DNA from: Blastomonas fulva
Lineage (GTDB): Bacteria > Pseudomonadota > Alphaproteobacteria > Sphingomonadales > Sphingomonadaceae
Direction of reading: 5' to 3'
DNA length: 64,000 bases
Assembly: GCF_003431825.1 (NCBI RefSeq)
Contig: NZ_CP020083.1
Coordinates: 806,001 to 870,000 of the forward strand
Position 1 is the first letter of the stretch. Each line of letters begins with the position of its first letter. Positions 24,463-32,282 of the stretch are shown here, piece by piece. A model generated the notes under the pieces. That model saw only the letters and a program-made list of their open reading frames with translations. It did not search any database and was not told the DNA's origin. Made by a program: the position numbers and the translations under genes.

Positions 24463-25112
24463 CGACGATTGCAGGCGATTTTGCCACCACCCAGACCAAG
24501 ACGCAGACGGCTGCCGCCAAGAACAGTCAGGAATCGCTCGGCCAGGCCGCGTTCCTCAAGCTGATGACCGCGCAGCTCAAGTTCCAGGATCCGTTCGATC
24601 CGGTCGACAACCAGGCGATGGTGGGCCAGATGGCGCAGTTCAGCCAGGTTGCCGGCATTTCCGAAATGAACGCCTCGCTCAAGGCCATCGCGGGCGGCTT
24701 CGGCACCTCGCGGCTGTCGGAGGCCGCAAGCTTCATCGGCCGGTCGGTGCTGCAGGATGGCGACACCGCGCATGCCGATGCCGAGGGCCGCTATCGCGGC
24801 GAATTCACCGTCAATGCGCCTGCACAGAATGTCGCAGTCGAATGGCTGAATGCCGCAGGCGAAGTGGTTCACACCCAGCAGCTGGGCAACGTCAATGCGG
24901 GCAAGGTGCCGTTCGAGCTGATCAGCCAGGACGACGCCGGAAACCCGGTCGATGTCGGCGCGCTCAAGGTCCGCGTCACCGGCGCAGCTCCCGCCACGAT
25001 GTCGGTCTGGCTGCCTGTGACGGCGGTCGAATCCAGCAGCAACGGTGCAGAAGCCATGCTGGTGACCCCGGCAGGCAACATCTCCGCCGCCAGCGCCAGA
25101 CGCATCGGCTGA
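24459..25112 (+). CDS. flgD: Flagellar hook assembly (cap) protein FlgD
   Basis: FlgD is the scaffold that caps the growing hook and is later discarded. The 217-residue protein has the family block FLKLMTAQLKFQDPFDPVDN and MVGQMAQFSQVAGISEMN near residues 31-75, followed by the FlgD Ig-like and Tudor-like region (about 85-190). Its ATG overlaps the flgC stop (ATGA). FlgE follows after 54 nt with its own ribosome site. Confidence 0.95.
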   Translation: MTTIAGDFATTQTKTQTAAAKNSQESLGQAAFLKLMTAQLKFQDPFDPVDNQAMVGQMAQFSQVAGISEMNASLKAIAGGFGTSRLSEAASFIGRSVLQDGDTAHADAEGRYRGEFTVNAPAQNVAVEWLNAAGEVVHTQQLGNVNAGKVPFELISQDDAGNPVDVGALKVRVTGAAPATMSVWLPVTAVESSSNGAEAMLVTPAGNISAASARRIG

Positions 25113-25166
25113 CAAGATTTCCTTCCCCTTATCCACGATCCAGATTTCACTGAGGAGTAAGCCCAA

Positions 25167-25997
25167 ATGTCCTTCGTCACCTCGCTGAGCGGCCTGAAAG
25201 CGGCCCAGACCGATCTTTCGGTCGTTTCCAACAACATCGCCAACGGCAACTCGATCGGCTTCAAGAAGAGCCGTGCTGCCTTTGGCGATCTTTTCGCATC
25301 CGCGCCCACGCAGAGCACCAAGTCGGTCGCCGGCCAGGGCGTGCGCCTCAACGGCATCGTCCAGCAGTTCACGCAGGGCTCGCTCAACTCGACCGATCGC
25401 ACGCTCGATCTGGCGGTCGCCGGCGACGGCTTCTTCGTCGTCAAGGGCCAGCCCCCGCGCGAGGCGCAGAGCTATACCCGCAACGGCTCGTTCTCGGTCA
25501 ATGTCGACCGCGAAGTCGTCGACAACACCGGCAACAAGGTGCAGCTGCTGCCGGTCAACGCTGCAGGCCAGGTCACCTCGACCGCCAATGCCGACATGTT
25601 CGATTTCGTGCTGCCCCAGACCGATCCCAACGATCCGTCCGCCGTGCTCTCCAACATCACCGTCGCCGATGACGGCGCGGTCACCGCGACCTTCTCCAAC
25701 GGCAGCCAGACCCGGCTGGGCGCGATTGCCATGGCAAGCTTCGCCGCGGTCGAGGGCCTTCGCCCGATCGGCGATTCGCACTGGCAGGCAACCGGCGATT
25801 CGGGCGTCGCGCTGCTCAACCAGGCCGGCAATGGCCCGCTGGGCACCGTCCGTTCGGGCACGCTGGAAGCGGCGAACATCGACCTGACCGAAGAGCTCGT
25901 CGCGCTGATCGCGGCGCAGCGCAACTTCCAGGCGAATGCCCAGGCGATCGAAACCGCCAACAACATGACCCAGACGATCGTCAACCTCCAGGTCTGA
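25167..25997 (+). CDS. flgE: Flagellar hook protein FlgE (short form)
   Basis: FlgE is the hook subunit. The N-terminal signature SLSGLKAAQTDLSVVSNNIA then NSIGFKKSRAAFGDLF and the C-terminal helix EELVALIAAQRNFQANAQAI are diagnostic. At 276 residues it is far shorter than the roughly 400 residues of enteric FlgE; the missing part falls in the central D1/D2 region, leaving the D0 helices and a compact core. FlgF and FlgG have similar lengths but are identified separately downstream, so this gene fills the hook position. A GAGGAGTAAG ribosome site precedes the ATG. Confidence 0.9.
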   Translation: MSFVTSLSGLKAAQTDLSVVSNNIANGNSIGFKKSRAAFGDLFASAPTQSTKSVAGQGVRLNGIVQQFTQGSLNSTDRTLDLAVAGDGFFVVKGQPPREAQSYTRNGSFSVNVDREVVDNTGNKVQLLPVNAAGQVTSTANADMFDFVLPQTDPNDPSAVLSNITVADDGAVTATFSNGSQTRLGAIAMASFAAVEGLRPIGDSHWQATGDSGVALLNQAGNGPLGTVRSGTLEAANIDLTEELVALIAAQRNFQANAQAIETANNMTQTIVNLQV

Positions 25998-26045
25998 TGA
26001 CGGCTGAGTGACTGACCTTTCCACCTCAAGACACGGTGCCCTGAC

Positions 26046-26789
26046 ATGGACAAGATGATCCACACCAACCTGAAGGCCATGCAGGGCATCATGAACCGGC
26101 AGACGGCCATCGCCAACAACATGGCGAATGCCGATACCACCGGTTTTCGTGCCGAGATCGTCAACGCCCGCGCGCTGTATATCCAGGGCGAGGGTCTCGA
26201 CAGCCGCGTCTCCACCAGCGAGGCGGTGATCGGCGCGGACATGAACGGTGGTACGATCGAGAACACCGGCGGGGTGCTGGACATCGCGCTCAACGGCGAT
26301 GCGCTGCTGGGGGTCCAGGCCGCCGACGGCGCCGAAGCCTATACAAGGCGCGGCGATCTGGTGGTCAACGAGACCGGATTGCTCACCACCGGCGATGGCC
26401 ACCCGGTGCTCGGCCAGAACGGTCCGATCACCCTGCCCTCTGCCGACAGGATCACCATCGCCTCGAACGGCGCGATCTCGATCGTTCCGGTCGGCGGCGA
26501 TCCGGCCCAGCCGATCGAGGCGGGCCGACTGAAGCTGGTCAGCCCGCAGGGCAGCGAGATCAAGAAGGGCCGCGACAACCTGTTTCGCGTGCCCGGCGAT
26601 GGCGTGCTGCCCGATGACCCGGATGCCAGCGTCACCACCGGCGCGCTGGAAGGATCGAACGTCAACATGACCCAGTCGCTGGTCGACATGATCGAGGCCA
26701 GCCGCGCCTGGGAGACCCAGGTCAAGATGCTGACCACCGCGCAGGAAATGGACGATAGCGGCGCGCGCATCATGCAGATGCCTGCTTGA
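26046..26789 (+). CDS. flgF: Flagellar basal-body rod protein FlgF
   Basis: FlgF is a proximal/middle rod protein of the FlgE/FlgG family. The 247-residue product has MQGIMNRQTAIANNMANADT then TGFRAEIVNARALY at the N-terminus, the hook-basal body core with TRRGDLVVNETGLLTTGDGH, and the C-terminal helix SLVDMIEASRAWETQVKMLT. Normal length. It sits between flgE and flgG; the gap after it is 21 nt. Confidence 0.94.
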   Translation: MDKMIHTNLKAMQGIMNRQTAIANNMANADTTGFRAEIVNARALYIQGEGLDSRVSTSEAVIGADMNGGTIENTGGVLDIALNGDALLGVQAADGAEAYTRRGDLVVNETGLLTTGDGHPVLGQNGPITLPSADRITIASNGAISIVPVGGDPAQPIEAGRLKLVSPQGSEIKKGRDNLFRVPGDGVLPDDPDASVTTGALEGSNVNMTQSLVDMIEASRAWETQVKMLTTAQEMDDSGARIMQMPA

Positions 26790-26810
26790 CCCCCAACGGA
26801 GTGAATTGAG

Positions 26811-27602
26811 ATGAGCAACGGAGCCCTTCAGGTCGCCCGCACCGGGCTGGACGCGCAGAACACCAAGATGCGCGTCATCGCCAACAACCTGGCCAACGTG
26901 AACACCACCGGTTTCAAGCGCGACCGCGCCAACTTCGAGACTTTGGCCTATCAGCAGCAGATCGCGCCGGGTGCGCGCGCCGATGCGCAGAACCGCTATG
27001 CCACCGGGCTTTCGGTCGGCACCGGGGTGAAGGTCGCCGGTACCAGCCGCATCGACACCCAGGGCTCGGCGCAGATTACCAACAACGCGCTCGATCTGAT
27101 GATCGAGGGCAATGGCTATTTCCAGGTCCAGCTTCCCGATGGCAGCTTCGCCTTCACCCGCGCGGGCAATTTCAACCAGACCGCCGAAGGCCTGCTGGTC
27201 ACGCCCGAAGGCCTGCCGGTCGTCCCCAACATCCAGATCCCGCCCGGCGTCACCGGAATCACCATCGGCGCCGATGGCATGGTCTCGGCCACGCTGGCCG
27301 GACAGGCCGAACCCAGCGAGCTCGGCCAGATCGAGATCGCCAGCTTCGTCAATCCGGCGGGCCTGCAGTCGCTGGGCGACAACCTGCTCGCGCAGACCGC
27401 AGCCAGCGGCCCCGCCGTCACCGGCGCTGCCGGGCTGGAGGGCCGCGGCAAGGTGCGCCAGGGCGCGCTCGAGGGATCGAACGTCAACATCGTCGAGGAG
27501 CTGGTCGACATGATCGAGACCCAGCGCGCCTATGAGGTCAACTCCAAGATGATCCAGGCGACGGACGAAATGCTCCAGTTCGCCAACCAGCAGATGGGTT
27601 GA
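26811..27602 (+). CDS. flgG: Flagellar distal rod protein FlgG
   Basis: FlgG forms the distal rod. The 263-residue product has RTGLDAQNTKMRVIANNLAN then VNTTGFKRDRANFETLAYQQ, the FlgG-type segment that enterics use for straight rod packing, and the C-terminal helix EELVDMIETQRAYEVNSKMI. Length is as expected (about 260). It ends 9 nt before an ATG that opens the flgH frame. Confidence 0.97.
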   Translation: MSNGALQVARTGLDAQNTKMRVIANNLANVNTTGFKRDRANFETLAYQQQIAPGARADAQNRYATGLSVGTGVKVAGTSRIDTQGSAQITNNALDLMIEGNGYFQVQLPDGSFAFTRAGNFNQTAEGLLVTPEGLPVVPNIQIPPGVTGITIGADGMVSATLAGQAEPSELGQIEIASFVNPAGLQSLGDNLLAQTAASGPAVTGAAGLEGRGKVRQGALEGSNVNIVEELVDMIETQRAYEVNSKMIQATDEMLQFANQQMG

Positions 27603-27655
27603 GGATATTAAATGACGCGCAGCAACAATAACCACGGCATCGTGCCCCCTCTCTC

Positions 27656-27756
27656 CTCCCGCTTGCGGGAGGGGTGCCCGCAGGGCGGGGTGGGCGCGTC
27701 GCAGGGGGACGCCCGCGCTTTTGCTGCGCCGGCCCTGCCCCTCCCGCAAGCGGGAG
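27656..27756. repeat. Palindromic repeat inside the open 5' end of flgH
   Basis: Inverted 19-bp arms at 27656-27674 and 27738-27756 (CTCCCGCTTGCGGGAGGGG type) flank a GC-rich core. The element is of the same family as 20731-20866 and 42119-42241. It contains no stop in the flgH frame and supplies the GGAG in front of the ATG at 27765. Confidence 0.82.
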
Positions 27757-27764
27757 TGGAGAAA

Positions 27765-28457
27765 ATGCGTTCGCCAGCTCGCGCCGGTGTGGTCGCAGCC
27801 ATCGCGCTTTCGCTCGTCATGTCCGCCTCCCCCGCCTACGCCAAGAAGAAGAAGCAGCCGATCCAGCCCGATCCGGAGTATGCACCGACCCTGTCGATGC
27901 CGCGTCCGGCGCCGGCTGTGCCCAATGGCGCGATCTTCCAGGCGAGCAACGGTTATTCGGCGCTGACCAACGGCGCGCGCGCCGGGATGGTGGGCGATGT
28001 GCTGACCATCGCTCTGGTCGAGCGCACCCAGGCGGCAAAGTCGAACGGCGCCAACACCGATCGCAACGGCAGCATCGGCATCACGCCGCCTGCCACCGGC
28101 CCGCTGAGCTTCTTCAACCCCAGCGATATCGGCATGGGCGGCAACACCACCTTCCAGGGCGCCGGCACCGCGCAGCAGTCGAATTCGCTCCAGGGCCAAG
28201 TCACTGTCACCATCGCCGAGGTCTATCCCAACGGCACCATGCTGGTGCGCGGCGAGAAGCTGATCAGCCTCAATAGGGGTTCGGAGCATATCCGTTTCAG
28301 CGGCATCGTCCGCGCGGTCGATATCGGTCCGGAAAACATCATCCCGTCCTCGCGCGTCGCCAATGCCCAGATCATCTATGGCGGCAGCGGCGAAATCGCC
28401 CGCGCCAGCCAGAAGGGCTGGCTGCAGCGCTTCTTCGAAATCATCAGTCCGTTTTGA
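27765..28457 (+). CDS. flgH: Flagellar L-ring protein FlgH (no lipobox)
   Basis: FlgH forms the outer-membrane L ring. From ATG 27765 the product is 230 residues with a signal sequence (about 1-26, VVAAIALSLVMSASPAYA) and the family blocks ARAGMVGDVLTIALVE and GTMLVRGEKLISLNRGSEHI, then FSGIVRAVDIGPENI. The same frame is open back to ATG 27612, which has a good GAGGA site 4-5 nt after the flgG stop; that longer form would put 51 repeat-derived residues before the signal sequence. The start is therefore uncertain. Unusually there is no cysteine anywhere in the 230-residue form, so the normal lipoprotein anchor of FlgH is missing. Confidence 0.9.
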   Translation: MRSPARAGVVAAIALSLVMSASPAYAKKKKQPIQPDPEYAPTLSMPRPAPAVPNGAIFQASNGYSALTNGARAGMVGDVLTIALVERTQAAKSNGANTDRNGSIGITPPATGPLSFFNPSDIGMGGNTTFQGAGTAQQSNSLQGQVTVTIAEVYPNGTMLVRGEKLISLNRGSEHIRFSGIVRAVDIGPENIIPSSRVANAQIIYGGSGEIARASQKGWLQRFFEIISPF

Positions 28458-28468
28458 AGGCCACTGAC

Positions 28469-29587
28469 ATGACCCTTTCCTTCCCCCAAATGGTTCGCGC
28501 GCTGACCGCGCTGGCGCTGGCACTGCTGGCGGCCGTGCAGCCTGCTCATGCCGAGCGGATCAAGGATCTGGGCGGATTCCAGGGCCTTCGTGCCAACCAG
28601 CTCACCGGCTATGGCATCGTCGTGGGGCTTCCGGGCACCGGCGACGACAATCTGCAATATGCGACGCTGGCGATGCGCGGTGTGACCAACCGCTTCGGCC
28701 TGTCGCTGCCGCCGGGGCTCAACCCCGCCACCCGCAACGCTGCTGCCGTGATGGTGACGGCAGAGCTGCCGCCGATGGCCAAGCCCGGCCAGCGGCTGGA
28801 TGTCACCGTGTCCGCGATCGGCCAGGCCAAGTCGCTGCGCGGCGGCACGCTGATCATGATGCCGCTGCTCGGTGCCGACGGCCAGATCTATGCCATGGCG
28901 CAGGGCAACCTCGCCGTGGGCGGGCTGGGCGTGACCGGCGCAGACGGGTCCAACACCGTCGTCAACATTCCCTCGGTGGGCCGCATCGCTGCGGGCGCCA
29001 CGGTCGAACGCGTGGTCGAGACCGGCTTCGAGCAGACCCCCTATCTGCTGTTCAACCTGACCGATGCCGACCTCACCACCGCGATGCGCGTGGCCGACGC
29101 GATCAACAGCCAGTTTGGCTATGCGCTCGCGGTCGCCAATGACGCGGTCTCGGTGCGCATCGCAGCGCCCGTCACCGCGCAGGAGCGCGTGCTGATGATG
29201 TCCCGGATCGAGAATATCGCGGTCACCCCGGCAGAGGCCGCAGCGAAAGTAATTGTTAATGCCCGCACCGGCACGGTCGTTATCAATGGCGCAGTGCGGA
29301 TTAGCCCTGCCGCAGTCAGCCATGGCAAGCTGACCGTGAAAGTGCAGGAAGCCCCGACTGTCGTTCAGCCCGCGCCCTTCAGCGATGGCCAGACCGCCGT
29401 GGAACAGCGCAGCCAGATCGAAATCGAAGAACAGACCAACCCGGCGTTCGAGATCACAAAAGGTGCAAACTTGTCGGAGATTGTCGAGACTATCAATGCC
29501 ATCGGTGCATCGCCCAGTGATCTGGCCGCGATCCTGGAAGCATTGAAGCAGGCCGGCGCTCTGAAGGCGGAGCTGGTGATACTGTGA
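28469..29587 (+). CDS. flgI: Flagellar P-ring protein FlgI
   Basis: FlgI forms the P ring in the peptidoglycan layer. The start ATG 28469 (MTLSFPQMVRALTALALALL) has GAAGG 9 nt upstream and gives 372 residues with a signal peptide ending at AHA; a TTG at 28454 overlapping the flgH stop is a weaker choice. The mature start ERIKDLGGFQGLRANQLTGY and the blocks GYGIVVGLPGTGDD and NARTGTVVINGAVRI are diagnostic. It overlaps flgJ by 4 nt. Confidence 0.97.
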   Translation: MTLSFPQMVRALTALALALLAAVQPAHAERIKDLGGFQGLRANQLTGYGIVVGLPGTGDDNLQYATLAMRGVTNRFGLSLPPGLNPATRNAAAVMVTAELPPMAKPGQRLDVTVSAIGQAKSLRGGTLIMMPLLGADGQIYAMAQGNLAVGGLGVTGADGSNTVVNIPSVGRIAAGATVERVVETGFEQTPYLLFNLTDADLTTAMRVADAINSQFGYALAVANDAVSVRIAAPVTAQERVLMMSRIENIAVTPAEAAAKVIVNARTGTVVINGAVRISPAAVSHGKLTVKVQEAPTVVQPAPFSDGQTAVEQRSQIEIEEQTNPAFEITKGANLSEIVETINAIGASPSDLAAILEALKQAGALKAELVIL

Positions 29588-29949
29588 CCGTGATGCCCGC
29601 CTCTGCCGCGTTCCCGCTGGCCCGTACCAGCGCTGCGCTGCCGCTCGGCAAGCCCGCCGCGTCCGCTGCCGGTGCCGCATCCGCGACCGCGTCTGCTGCA
29701 GCCGGTGCGACCGGCGATGCCAGGACGCAGGAACTGCGCAAGGCTGCCGAATCGTTCGAGGCGGTGTTCCTGCGCCAGATGATCGGCGCGATGCGCAGCG
29801 CCACCAAGGGCGACACGCTGCTGGGGTCCGACGCCGGCAACCAGTTCCGCGACCTCATGGATTCGCGGCTTGCCGACGACATGGCCGGCAAGCAGAGCTT
29901 CGGTATTGCCGAGATGGTGCTCAAGCAGTTCGGGGTGGATGACAAATGA
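29584..29949 (+). CDS. flgJ: Rod-binding protein FlgJ, single-domain form
   Basis: FlgJ caps the growing rod. At 121 residues this protein has only the N-terminal rod-binding domain (KAAESFEAVFLRQMIGAMRS and FRDLMDSRLADDMAGKQSFG), after an Ala-rich leader of about 45 residues. The C-terminal muramidase of enteric FlgJ (about 313 residues in all) is absent; a separate transglycosylase gene at 19831-20628 probably replaces it. The start GTG 29584 overlaps the flgI stop; ATG 29593 is an alternative. It overlaps flgK by 4 nt. Confidence 0.94.
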   Translation: MTVMPASAAFPLARTSAALPLGKPAASAAGAASATASAAAGATGDARTQELRKAAESFEAVFLRQMIGAMRSATKGDTLLGSDAGNQFRDLMDSRLADDMAGKQSFGIAEMVLKQFGVDDK

Positions 29950-31277
29950 GCGACCTGCTGGGCATCGGCCGTTCGGGCCTGCGAGCCTATGCGCGCTCGA
30001 TGGAAACCGTGTCGCACAACATCGCGAACGCGGAGAACCCCGATTATGTCCGCCGCACCACGCTGCTTGCCGACGCAACCGTGTCGGGCAAGCTCAACCC
30101 GCTTTACAGCGCGCAGACCGGGCTCAACGGCGTGCGGATCGACAGCGTCTCACGCTCGTCGGACGAGTTTCTCGAGGCGCAGGTCCGCCAGTCGGGCGCC
30201 TCGCGCATCCGCACGGAGACCCAGGCCAGCTGGATGGAGCGGATCGAGACCAATCTCGACAATGCCGGGTCCAATGTCGGTACCCGGCTCAACAGCTTTT
30301 TCGGTCGCGGCGAGGAACTGGCCGCAGCCCCGTTCGACAGCGCGCTGAGGCTGACCTTCCTGAGCGAGATGGAATCGGTGGTCGATTCATTCCGCCGCAC
30401 ATCGCGGAGCCTCGAGCTGACCCGCGACCAGGTGAGCCAGACCGCGGATCTCGAAGCGCTGACGCTCAATTCGGCACTCGAGAACCTCAACGAGATCAAC
30501 CTCAACATCACCCGCACCCCGGTGGGCACCGATGCGCATGCCGGACTGCTCGACGCGCGCGATTCGATGCTCGCGGTTATCAGCGAGAAGCTGGACGCCA
30601 CCGTCGCGCTTTCGGGCAACGGCACCGCCACCGTGACCTATGACGGCCAGACGCTGGCCGGGGTCAACATCGCCTCCACCGTCACGGTCGCCACCAATGC
30701 CGATGGCAGCCTGGGCATCCTGATCGACGGCAACGCCGCCCGCTCGCCCAGCAACGGATCGCTCGCAGGGCTCAGCCGCGCGGGCGCGACCGCGCAGACC
30801 CGGCTGACCGAACTGGAGGCGCTTGCCCGCCAGTATGTCGACGACGTCAACGCCTGGCAGGCCAATGGCCGCACCGATGCAGGCACCGCAGGCGGTCCGC
30901 TGCTCGCGATGACCGGTGGCGTTTCGACGCTGGCAGTCACCACCACCGCGATCGCCGATCTGGCGCTGGCCAGCGCCGATGGCGCGCCCAACGGCAATCT
31001 GCTGAACATGCCGGCACTGCGCACCGCAGACGGCGTAGAGACGCGCTGGAACAATTTCATGGCAGGCCACGCCACCGCGCTCGCCTCGATCCGCAGCGAG
31101 GCCGCCGCCGCCACCGCGCTCGACAGCAGCGCGCGCAGGCAGCGCGACAGCGTGTCGCGGGTCGAGCTCGACCGCGAAGCCGCCGACCTGATCCGGCTGC
31201 AACAGGCCTATGAAGCGTCGGCCCGCGTGATCCAGATCGCGCGTGAAACGCTCCAGTCCATTCTGTCGATTTTTTGA
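29946..31277 (+). CDS. flgK: Flagellar hook-associated protein 1 (FlgK)
   Basis: FlgK is the first hook-filament junction protein. The 443-residue product starts with the FlgE/FlgK-type signature IGRSGLRAYARSMETVSHNI and ANAENPDYVRRT, has a helical D1 region, and ends with EAADLIRLQQAYEASARVIQ and IARETLQSILSIF, the diagnostic C-terminal helix. It is shorter than enteric FlgK (about 547), in line with the compact hook and flagellin here. It overlaps flgJ by 4 nt. Confidence 0.95.
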   Translation: MSDLLGIGRSGLRAYARSMETVSHNIANAENPDYVRRTTLLADATVSGKLNPLYSAQTGLNGVRIDSVSRSSDEFLEAQVRQSGASRIRTETQASWMERIETNLDNAGSNVGTRLNSFFGRGEELAAAPFDSALRLTFLSEMESVVDSFRRTSRSLELTRDQVSQTADLEALTLNSALENLNEINLNITRTPVGTDAHAGLLDARDSMLAVISEKLDATVALSGNGTATVTYDGQTLAGVNIASTVTVATNADGSLGILIDGNAARSPSNGSLAGLSRAGATAQTRLTELEALARQYVDDVNAWQANGRTDAGTAGGPLLAMTGGVSTLAVTTTAIADLALASADGAPNGNLLNMPALRTADGVETRWNNFMAGHATALASIRSEAAAATALDSSARRQRDSVSRVELDREAADLIRLQQAYEASARVIQIARETLQSILSIF

Positions 31278-31294
31278 GGCCGGGATAAGATAAC

Positions 31295-32146
31295 ATGGTC
31301 CAGTCAGTGAACCGCTACCGTGCTCCCGAGGCTGTCGCCCAACAGATCCAGCTGAGCCAGCTGATCGCCAAGCAGCAGGCGCTGGTCGGCGGCGAAAGCC
31401 GGGTCGCCCGGCCGTCCGACGATCCCAAGGCATGGCTCGAAGTCGCCAACATCTCGCAGTTCCAGACCAACGAAGCGGCGTGGACCAACAACCTGGGCCG
31501 CGCCGAAACCCGCGCGAGCCAGGCCGAGGCCAGTCTCAACACCATCGTCAGCGGCCTGATCCGCACGCGCGAGCTGCTGCTCCAGGCCAATTCGGGCACG
31601 ATCTCTCCCACCGATCCGGAATCGCTGGCGCTGGAAGTGGACGGGCTTGCCTCGGACTTCGGTGATGCGCTCAACCAGCGCGACAATTATGGCGGCCAGC
31701 TGTTCGGCAGCGGTCCGCCGATCCGTGTGCCGATCAGCGACGGGCGCACCACGGTGGCGTCCCCCAATCTGGATACGGTGCGCGAGGGAATTCCCGTGGG
31801 CGGCGGGGCGACAGCCTCGCTCGACGAGATCATGGCCGCGACCGCGGATTCGATCCGCAACGGCGATGGCGCGGATCGCGCCGCGCAGCTCACTGCGCTC
31901 GATGGCGCGCTCAACCGCATGACCCAGCTGCTCACTCAGCAGGGCGTAGTCCGCACCACGCTGGAATCGACCCGCGACCAGCTCGAACAGAGCAAATTGT
32001 CGCTTGCCGGGCGCCGATCGGAGCTTTCGGATGCCAATGTCACCGAAGCTTTGACCCGGCTGCAGTCGCTGATGACCAATCTGCAGGCAACCCAGGCGGT
32101 TTACGGCCAGATATCGCAACAGAACCTGTTCGATTATCTCCGTTAA
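31295..32146 (+). CDS. flgL: Flagellar hook-associated protein 3 (FlgL)
   Basis: FlgL is the second junction protein, flagellin-like in its ends. The 283-residue product has the N-terminal helix region with GGESRVARPSDDPKAWLEVA and ends with LQSLMTNLQATQAVYGQISQ and QNLFDYLR, as in the family. It is the last flg gene, 18 nt after flgK. An AACGA/TCGTT hairpin with an AT-rich tail follows at 32147 but is weak as a terminator. Confidence 0.93.
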   Translation: MVQSVNRYRAPEAVAQQIQLSQLIAKQQALVGGESRVARPSDDPKAWLEVANISQFQTNEAAWTNNLGRAETRASQAEASLNTIVSGLIRTRELLLQANSGTISPTDPESLALEVDGLASDFGDALNQRDNYGGQLFGSGPPIRVPISDGRTTVASPNLDTVREGIPVGGGATASLDEIMAATADSIRNGDGADRAAQLTALDGALNRMTQLLTQQGVVRTTLESTRDQLEQSKLSLAGRRSELSDANVTEALTRLQSLMTNLQATQAVYGQISQQNLFDYLR

Positions 32147-32180
32147 CGAAAAATCGTTATTTATTAACCCTGTTTTGCCC

Positions 32181-32207
32181 TTAACCACGACTGGCGAAAG
32201 CCGTTCT
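32181..32207 (+). promoter_or_regulatory. Sigma-28 promoter of motA-motB
   Basis: CTTAA (32180-32184), 15 nt, GCCGTTCT (32200-32207). Transcription would start near 32214, about 70 nt before motA. The -10 box departs from the other sites in its last two bases. Confidence 0.72.
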
Positions 32208-32282
32208 ACGATCTGAACGGGCCGATTTGCGGCCCAATTGCGCCACCTTCGTGGTGCGATTTATCGGATCGAGGGAACCGCC

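Noticed and set aside
24324..28523. A very long open frame (about 1400 codons) on the minus strand opposite flgC-flgI
   Set aside because: It is the antisense of well-supported flg genes; the product is His/Asp/Arg-rich with no known domain, as expected of shadow frames in GC-rich DNA.
32147..32170. CtrA-type TTAA-N7-TTAA sites near motA and other flagellar starts
   Set aside because: Several TTAA elements occur, but none has the right spacing; those that matter fit the sigma-28 pattern.
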